A stretch of 64,000 nucleotides of DNA from Papaver somniferum (taxonomy: Eukaryota > Streptophyta > Magnoliopsida > Ranunculales > Papaveraceae), in the NCBI RefSeq assembly GCF_003573695.1, contig NC_039359.1, positions 189,184,813-189,248,812 of the forward strand, written 5' to 3'. This document shows positions 57,127 through 64,000 of this stretch, piece after piece. Position 1 is the stretch's first letter; each line of letters starts with the position of its first letter. Below the pieces are notes generated by a model that did no database searches, was not told where the DNA came from, and was given only the letters and a program-made list of their open reading frames with translations. Made by a program: the position numbers and the translations under genes.

Positions 57127-60100
57127 TATAGATGGTGGATTTTCAACAAATGACAAAACCGTAAAATTATGATGCATGTTTCTGACACAGCTTTCAGACG
57201 AGTGACAATTCATATTTTACGAAGCCACGGTGAATATGCCTTTCGAAAAGCCTCCACTAGCTGAGCGTTCGATCCCTGGCATTTCTTCGTTCCCTCTATG
57301 TAGAATAACATCATTGGGCGGTTCTCCGTAAGATTGAGAGCAATAACGCCTTCAGGACGTCGGTGACACTCAGTGTTCTCTGACTACATGACAGAGACCC
57401 CCCTCTACATAGAAGAACGATTGGGCGGTTCTCCGTAAGATTGAGAGCAATAACGCCTTCAGGACGTCGGAGACACTCATTGTTCCCTGACTATGTAGAG
57501 AGACGTCTATAGACCCAGGCGGTTCTCCGTAAGATTAAGAGCAATAACGTCTTCAGGACGTCGGAAACACTCCCTGATTCACTGACTATACGCAAGAGAT
57601 TAAATTCTACCGTGACATTCACCACTGAATTCCTAGAAGATAATCTATCTTATCTCATTACTCCTATTTCATGATCGAAATGGTAATAGATAAATGTATT
57701 ACTCCGATTTCATGATCGAATCCACGGCTGATCTCATGAAATGGTAATAGATATTACTCTGATTCCATGGTCGAACCCATGACTGGTCTCATGAAATGGT
57801 AATATCACCACTTATTTTATTACTCCGATTTCATGGTAGAATCCACGATCCCATGAAATGGCAATACCTGCTTTATTACTCTGAATTCATGGTCGAATCC
57901 ACGGATGATCCTGTGAATTGATAATAAAAAAGCTACTCACTTTTATTACTCAGTTTTATGAATCATTCTCCACTGAATTTCATTAATAAGTGATAAATAC
58001 TCAACAATTGGGCATCTGGACTACCACTGAGTAAGCCCCATAAAATAGTGCAAGTGTACTCGACAATGATGCACGAACGAGCACCCAAATGCGCGAACAC
58101 GCATCCAAAATATGGACAAATGAGGAATCCCGCACAAAACAGAAGAGAGAAAATAACAATATTAAAATAATTGAGAAGCGCCCACGGGCCGGGCCCACCG
58201 GACGGCCGGCCTTGCCCTAGCCGTGGCTGGTCCCATGCTTCCTCCATTATTTTTTCTTATTTTTGTTGTTTTCATAAACTCATGAAGACTCCTCCATCTC
58301 AGCAACTTTCCTTGTTTGAGCAAAACTCATGGTTTCTCCATATTTTGTGGTTTCCCCAATTTTGTGTAGTTTCACGAAAAATAATAATAATAAATAGGGA
58401 AAGGTGTTGCGGGACCGGGAAACTTGGGAAGCCGGCCATGCCCTAGCCGCGGCCGGTCCCACACCTTGCAATCCCTAATCTTTCATAAATTGTTATTTTT
58501 CTCATCTTGTGAAACTTCCCAAAAATCGTGGTTTCTCCATATTTTCTCAAATATTGCGCGAATCATGCAAAAGCTAAAAGTCAACATGGTCACATGACCG
58601 ACTTGGCTACTCACGAAAAATATATTAAAATATTATTTTTTGAATATTCACAAAATATTGATCAAACTAGCATACTTGCTCATTCGAGCAAAATCGAGGA
58701 TTTCAGTCAAAAATCGAACTCTTCTGAAAATCCGAAATATTGCTCAAACGCACATCAGAAAATGCCGAAACTCTCATGACTGATACATGAGCATTATGGA
58801 GACACGGGCATGCTCCCTTGACCGACCAAGGTCGGCTCTAAGGCTTGCAATAAGCCGTTCCCACACGTTTTCACACTTTTGACCTAATTTGCGCAATTGC
58901 TCATATTGGGTTCAAACTTTTCACAACCAACTTAGAGTTTGTGCAAATACCCATCAGCGGAACGATCACCAAGGGTCGGTCTCATGCCATCCATCTTGGT
59001 CGGTACCCCACTTTTATATAATTAGGTTTTATCACCTAATGCTCAATCGAGCACTATTTCAATAAATGATGAAACTGACATTTAATCGTCATTCCTTCAC
59101 CAACCGGTCAACTCAGGACCCTGGCGTACGCTCACTCGAACAATTGGGCATCACATGGACGTCCATAGTCTCATGTGGTCAGTCCCTCCTTCGCTCATGA
59201 CCTATTTTCAGAAATTCGTCAATTAAAGAGCAATCGATCAAAAATTAGGGTTTCGAACAAACGCTCCACGAATCATCATTTTGAGCAGGATTTAAACATT
59301 AATGAATTTATGTTGATCCAGCAATCATCATCTGGATTAATTATATAATATTTGGTAGTCTACCAATATTTTAATTAATATTTTATTGGGTCACGACATC
59401 CATAAATAATTCGCCGAATTGAGCAATACTTGCTCGGTCCATCAAAATTCAGTAAATTATCAGTAATTTTCTAATAATACTTGCTCAATTGCTCGAATAT
59501 TGATACAACTATCAATATTCAGTAATTCGTCAAATTGAGCAATACTTGCTCAGTTGCCCAACTATCAATATACCAGTAATTCGTCGAGCAATACTTGCTC
59601 AGTTACTCGAATGTTCCACTGAGCAGTCATTCATGCTCAATCCAACAAAACCTAGACTCATTGTCTAATTCAGTCAACGTGGCTAATTAAATACACATCT
59701 GTCATGTAGACTCCACGATTCGTGAGACATCAATCACGTCAAAAATGGGGGATGTCACTTAGGGTTTTGGTCTGGTGGCCTACGGCACGTGGATACATCC
59801 ACGGTTAGAATGTGAGTAAGTCGTGCAAACGGTTGAAGGAGTTATCAAAGTAGTGGGAGAATGATCAACCATGTCTCCGCATGACCTGGGACTGGTTTCA
59901 CCACGATCTTCCACTTTCCCACTTTTTCACTCAAGACACCATCACACTTACAGGGATCAGGGTGTTCATCATTCTTGCAATATAAATAAGCCTAAATCGA
60001 GGACAACCGATTATCATCATACATCATCGATCATCATTCGTCAACAACTCGATAAAAACTTATTCACATAACTCAACTTCAGCAGTTCACCATTATTGCA

Positions 60101-60384
60101 GAAACCTTCAACACATCCACAATCCTTGATCATCACTGATCCCACACAATTCTCATCTTCCCTCCTACAGATCAACCCATCTCCATATTTGCGACCGAAT
60201 TCACTCTTGAACGGCCATTGACTTGGTTTAATCCGGAGTCCTACAAATTGATCTCTCGAATCTACGCACTCTCTTTGCAGTGTATCTGTGTGAGGTTGAG
60301 CAGTTTTTCCGGTTCGAGGAATCTCCATCACACGGTGATTCCCTCATTCCCTAAAAAACCAGTAAACGTTTTTCCCCATCCACA
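57127..60384 (+). repeat. Tat2 3' LTR
   Basis: 3258 bp, TATAGATGGTGG ... CCCATCCACA (first TG mutated to TA). TATA box at 59981-59988. Contains repeat trio 57312-57590, hairpin units 57625-58000 and the GC-rich duplicated patch at 58185-58235 and 58430-58465. Confidence 0.9.
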
Positions 60385-61533
60385 CTCATAGAAGTATACA
60401 AGACACAATCGAAGCAAAAACATTTTTGATTCACTCGAATTGATTCATGAACATTATATCCACGGTTTGCAAAGATTGCATTCCTTAATTTATAAATGTC
60501 TTAGTTCATGAATTAAACTATTTTTAGAAAATAACCCACTTAAGTACGCATACGGGTATGCATACTTAAGTACCCGGACTGAGCTTGTTTTCAGTTCACA
60601 GACTCCAGCAGAAAATCACGGAATGTGAATCTCCGATAGTACGTGGACTTAGCTCCGGTCATCCTGAACAAGCAAAGTACGCATACTTTGGTTCAAGGAT
60701 TTTGGACTTACACAAGTATGATTTTACATACAATGTTTATATCCAAACATGGTTATATATTCTAAACTCTCATTTCAATGATTGAAACATTCTTAAAGGA
60801 TGTTATATAGTGGTTATTCACATACTATTTTTCATCAAAGCGATTTTCAAGAGATTGAAATAACTAACATTACTTTCATCACGAGTAAATATGAACTTGG
60901 CCAAAGCGAAAGCTTACCAACACATATTTCGATAAATAGATAAGCGAGATAAACTTGGCTCGAAATAGCAAATGTTTATAATCGAAGTCTATATAGCAAT
61001 AAGACTTTTGTCTCAAGATAGGAGATAGAGTAGATAGACTTTTGAGTGATAGACAAGTTCAAGTCTCCACATACCTTTTTGTCGATGAATATCCACCAGT
61101 TCCTTGAGTAGTTCTTCGTCTTTGCATGACGAACGCCGTGGAGTCTAGAGCTCAACTACACTTTCTATCCTAGTCCGAGACTTAGCTATAAGTAGCCTTA
61201 AAATCAAGACTTATAGTTTTGGCAACTAAACTTGACAAACAAGCTTGAGATAGCAACGCTTGCGATTTCGACCGAGCAGTGCTCTAACAATAATTCCCAC
61301 GGTAAATTTTGCTTCTTCTTTTTTGTTCGAGTGGGCGTAAGTTCCCACTCATCTTGGTCGCGGATATGATGCCCGCGGCTTGAAATTTTCCTATGATTTT
61401 TTTGTTGTTGTTGTTGGCATACAGACTCCATGTTATTTCGACTATTAGCGGTTATATCTAAATAACATGGAGTATGGCTCTTCTCTTTTGGAGTATGAAG
61501 TAGTGACTCTTTTCCCATTTTGCTTCATTGTAG

Positions 61534-64000
61534 TTACTCAAAAGTTAACAGTAACTTAAGAATTTTTTGTTTGAATAAGATGTCACCTGGAGATGTTTTT
61601 GTTGCCAAACTGGGAAGTTTTAACAATTCCAAAGATAGGCCGAATATAGATGATGAATTCTTCATAAAGTCTTACACAATTTCAAGGACACATCCCGGAC
61701 ATGTGATAACCCTTCTCGCTGATTCATAAAATGAAGGAGTCGTTCAGTCGATTTCTCCAGAGCGTGTAATAAGGTTTTGTCTCCAGAGAAAAGAGTATCC
61801 AGCTTCTCCCATTGACTTCAAGATCTTCCATAACCCATTGCTCTCTTATGATGGATATACGAGATACATGATGATAAATGACAATGTCAGGGATAATCTG
61901 ATTAAGGCAAAAATCACTGATGTTGTCATGGCGTCTGCAACACTTAGTATTAGGAAAGATGTTGCATGTTTGATTACTTTCATTTCTAGATGGTGCATGT
62001 CCACTCATACGACCGTATGTAGATGGGGAAAGATGACTATTACTTTATAGAACGTGGTTGTTCTGCTGAATCTTCCGGTTGTAGGGAATCTTGATTTTAG
62101 CTTGTCCAACGAAGAATAAGTAATGCACTCCACTCTAGTTAAGAAGGCAGAAAGATATAAACGGCAGGAAAATGATGAAAAATGTTTATATACTTGGTGG
62201 GTGTCTGAATGGTTTCCTATGAAACCGAAAACGGATCAGGTGCTGAATGACACGCTCAGTTTCGCTGCGTTTTTATCCTTGTGGCTATCTAGAGATGTTT
62301 TTGATGATGGCTCCGGCAAGAATGAAATAAAGACGGAAGCTTGTTAAATTTGTTATTAAGCTGGCGCAAGATGTTGCTCTTCCCATAGGCAGCTTGTTTC
62401 TTGGTTCCTTGTATACCCATTTGGATTTCCTAACAGCGGACATGTATGCTTCTAACGGATATATGAAAATAGAATCATACGTTCACATCACCTTTCTCCA
62501 AACATGGTTGTGGTAGAATTTCAAAGATTATGCTCCTAATCCTGTAGCTTCGTTTTACAGTACATCTGGAGGTGCTAGAATACTTTGTTGGCTGAAGAAG
62601 CGTCCAAAACCTGGATTAAGGCTCATCAATTTCTTTGACAACGTGCATGCAGTTAACTTTCGTCCCTGGGCGCCGTCTCACATATCTATAGTTCAGCCGG
62701 ATACTTTTGCCTCCGTCCCGAGCATAACATTGCACTCTGATAGAGAGAATATGAGTATTGGAGAAACCCTGTTTATGCAAAATTGTATACCTGGACATGT
62801 TCCATCTTTCTTCAAGGAATCTTTCAATGTGGTTCCTTATAATATTGACAGAGCCGCTCGTCATATGGGTTTTGACCATGGGATTTCGTTCCTCCGTCCG
62901 TTGACGCCTTCAATAGACCTTTTTCCATCCATTTTTTATAGTAGTTTTTTCAGAAAAAATAATAGCCTCACATTATCGCTCCCAAGAAGAAAGACGGTGG
63001 TAACACCTAAGTATAAGAAATTATGGCAGGAAGAGTTCCTTGCTCTTCATCAATCCGTGCAGGACGTCGTGACGGATCCATGTGGCAAGCCCTCTCCTAA
63101 GACTTTAAAAAAACATAAGTTGTTGAAGCCGCTTCCTTAGGGTAAGCGGAAATCTTCTGGACAAGGTATAAACAGTCCCCAGGAAAAGGAGCGGAGGTCT
63201 AAAAGGCGTGCAGGTGGTATCCAATCAGCTTCAACATCCCCAGTGATCTTCAATTCTTCCAATATGCAGGTATGTATGATTTTCCTTCTGACCAGGCCGA
63301 ATTATTTCAATATTTCGGATTATCTTCCTTGAAAATCTCTCTTTTATTTCAGGGTCTTGATGATATGAACGCCTTTGCCAGACTCGCACGCAGCCGCAAC
63401 ATGGCGCCTCCCGAAGAGAAATTCGGAGATACTGAGTCTCTTGAAGATGAAGAGGAAGACGAAGAAGGTTCGGGATCTGGCGGTGATGAAGAAAGTACCT
63501 CTAAGTGTAGTAGTGGATCCATCTCTTCCAGTGAGCCAACAGATGAGTCGGTGAGTTTCCCAAACGTTTTTCTTCTTGGATTATTTATTCTTTTATATGA
63601 AATAAATATTTAATTAGTGGTATTACAGAAAGAGGCTGCACCTAAGGATAACCATGAGATGGAGATTAATCACAATGAAGATGTACATGCATCTTCAATC
63701 ATGGAAACCATGTCTGTCGATAACCCTGAGATGGAGATCAATCACAATGAGGATGTTGATGTGCCTTCAATAGTAGAAATTGTATCTGTGGCCGCGGGCG
63801 CAATTGTTTCCAAAGGATATTCTGTAGTTGAAGGAGCGCTAGTCGTACATTCAGTTGCAGGTGACATCTTCAACCCTCCATTTACGGCTCTCTTTGATGA
63901 TCATGTGTTGATTGGAGGATTCAGCGTACCAGCTAAGTATGCGGAGTTAATATACCCAAATATGGGAAAAGTATGGACACATCGCAACAACCAAGAAGAT
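61534..64000 (+). pseudogene. Tat-old antisense gene: PMD protein (continues past window)
   Basis: Exon 3 begins after TTCATTGTAG at 61534; ATG 61580 (MSPGDVFVAKLGSF). One frame to about 62330 with stops at 61727, 62048 and 62117, then a frameshift and a stop at 63138. PMD motifs: FISRWCMSTHTTVCRWGKMTI, NVVVLLNLPVVGN, WWVSEWFPMK, LSFAAFLSLWLSRDVFDDGS, LPIGSLFLGSLYTHLDFL, NFRPWAPSHIS, CIPGHVPSFF. A basic KRKSS...RRSKRRAGG stretch before the exon end at 63269 could be a nuclear signal. Introns 63270-63352 (GTATGT...TTTCAG) and 63551-63629 (GTGAGT...TTACAG). The last exon (63630 on) is open and contains two copies of a 25-residue unit (NHEMEINHNEDV...), then FNPPFTALFDDHVLIGGFSV, matching Tat2. 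Confidence 0.8.

Larger units (their letters stand above)
45881..60384 (+). mobile_element. Tat2: complete non-autonomous Tat-like element with an antisense PMD gene
   Basis: 5' LTR 45881-48993, primer-binding site from 48995, gag/protease 49051-51150, integrase tail to about 51721, antisense PMD gene 52017-56806, polypurine tract AGCAGGGGACTTAA (57113-57126), 3' LTR 57127-60384. Flanking CTCAC/CTCAT fits a target duplication with one later change. No reverse transcriptase, RNase H or integrase core. Lies inside the Copia solo LTR. Confidence 0.9.
44424..61289 (-). mobile_element. Copia solo LTR (interrupted by Tat2)
   Basis: Minus-strand copy of the 23185-25630 LTR: TGTTAGAGCACTGCTCGG at 61289 to CCCCCACTTTTTCA at 44424, flanked by a perfect target duplication ATAAT (44419-44423 and 61290-61294). 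There is no internal region, so it is a solo LTR left by LTR-LTR recombination. Parts: 44424-45880 and 60385-61289. Minus TATATAAAG at 45551-45559. Inserted in the second intron of the Tat-old PMD gene. Confidence 0.9.
26463..64000 (-). mobile_element. Tat-old: old minus-strand Tat-like element carrying all later insertions
   Basis: Its 3' LTR lies at 26463-26930 plus 41543-43764, followed to the right (upstream in the element) by a polypurine tract (43765-43778 in plus orientation, TTAAGTCCCTTGCT). Next comes its antisense PMD gene, read on the plus strand from a TATA box at 44042 to beyond the window end. The left tip of the LTR is missing. The gag/pol part and 5' LTR lie right of the window. 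It hosts Tat-inner (in the LTR) and the Copia solo LTR plus Tat2 (in the PMD gene intron). Confidence 0.75.

Overview
This is plant nuclear DNA that consists, as far as I can read, entirely of transposable elements. I see no ordinary cellular gene, rRNA or tRNA. Support comes from LTR-retrotransposon landmarks (TG...CA LTR ends, primer-binding sites, polypurine tracts, target-site duplications), plant-type gag, protease and plant-mobile-domain (PMD) proteins, and GT-AG introns. The species cannot be read from the sequence; a eudicot with a repeat-rich genome (a poppy relative, for example) is a guess.

Layout. (1) 1-10910: head-to-tail array of a small minus-strand LTR element, with five LTRs (the first cut by the window edge) alternating with four internal regions, period about 2.52 kb. 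It sits inside (2) 10911-19470, the 3' part of a plus-strand Ty3/gypsy Tat-like element (Tat1) with a 3.2 kb LTR. Tat1 itself lies 15 bp from the end of the 5' LTR of (3) a gag-only Copia element, 19471-26164. (4) 26463-64000+ is an old minus-strand Tat-like element (Tat-old). Its 3' LTR is split by (5) a second minus-strand Tat-like element (Tat-inner, 26931-41542, perfect CCACT duplication), whose 5' LTR was in turn hit by (6) a plus-strand element X (34858 to about 40841) related to the array of item 1. (7) In an intron of the Tat-old antisense gene lies a solo Copia LTR (44424-61289, perfect ATAAT duplication), itself split by (8) a plus-strand Tat-like element (Tat2, 45881-60384). (9) 61534-64000 resumes the Tat-old antisense PMD gene.

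How the parts work together. Tat1 and Tat2 share one reduced plan: gag, protease, an unassigned segment, only the C-terminal end of integrase, then an intron-containing gene on the opposite strand. They lack reverse transcriptase, RNase H and the integrase core, so they would depend on enzymes supplied in trans. The antisense gene has its own TATA box, two non-coding exons and an ATG in exon 3, and encodes a PMD protein in Tat2 and Tat-old. Array elements and X encode instead one acidic protein of no family I recognise. All coding regions carry stops or frameshifts.

Most notable: the antisense PMD gene system with conserved exon layout and promoter; the multi-LTR concatemer; the uncharacterised protein shared by the array and X; and a 76-bp tandem array with dimeric higher-order structure inside Tat-inner.
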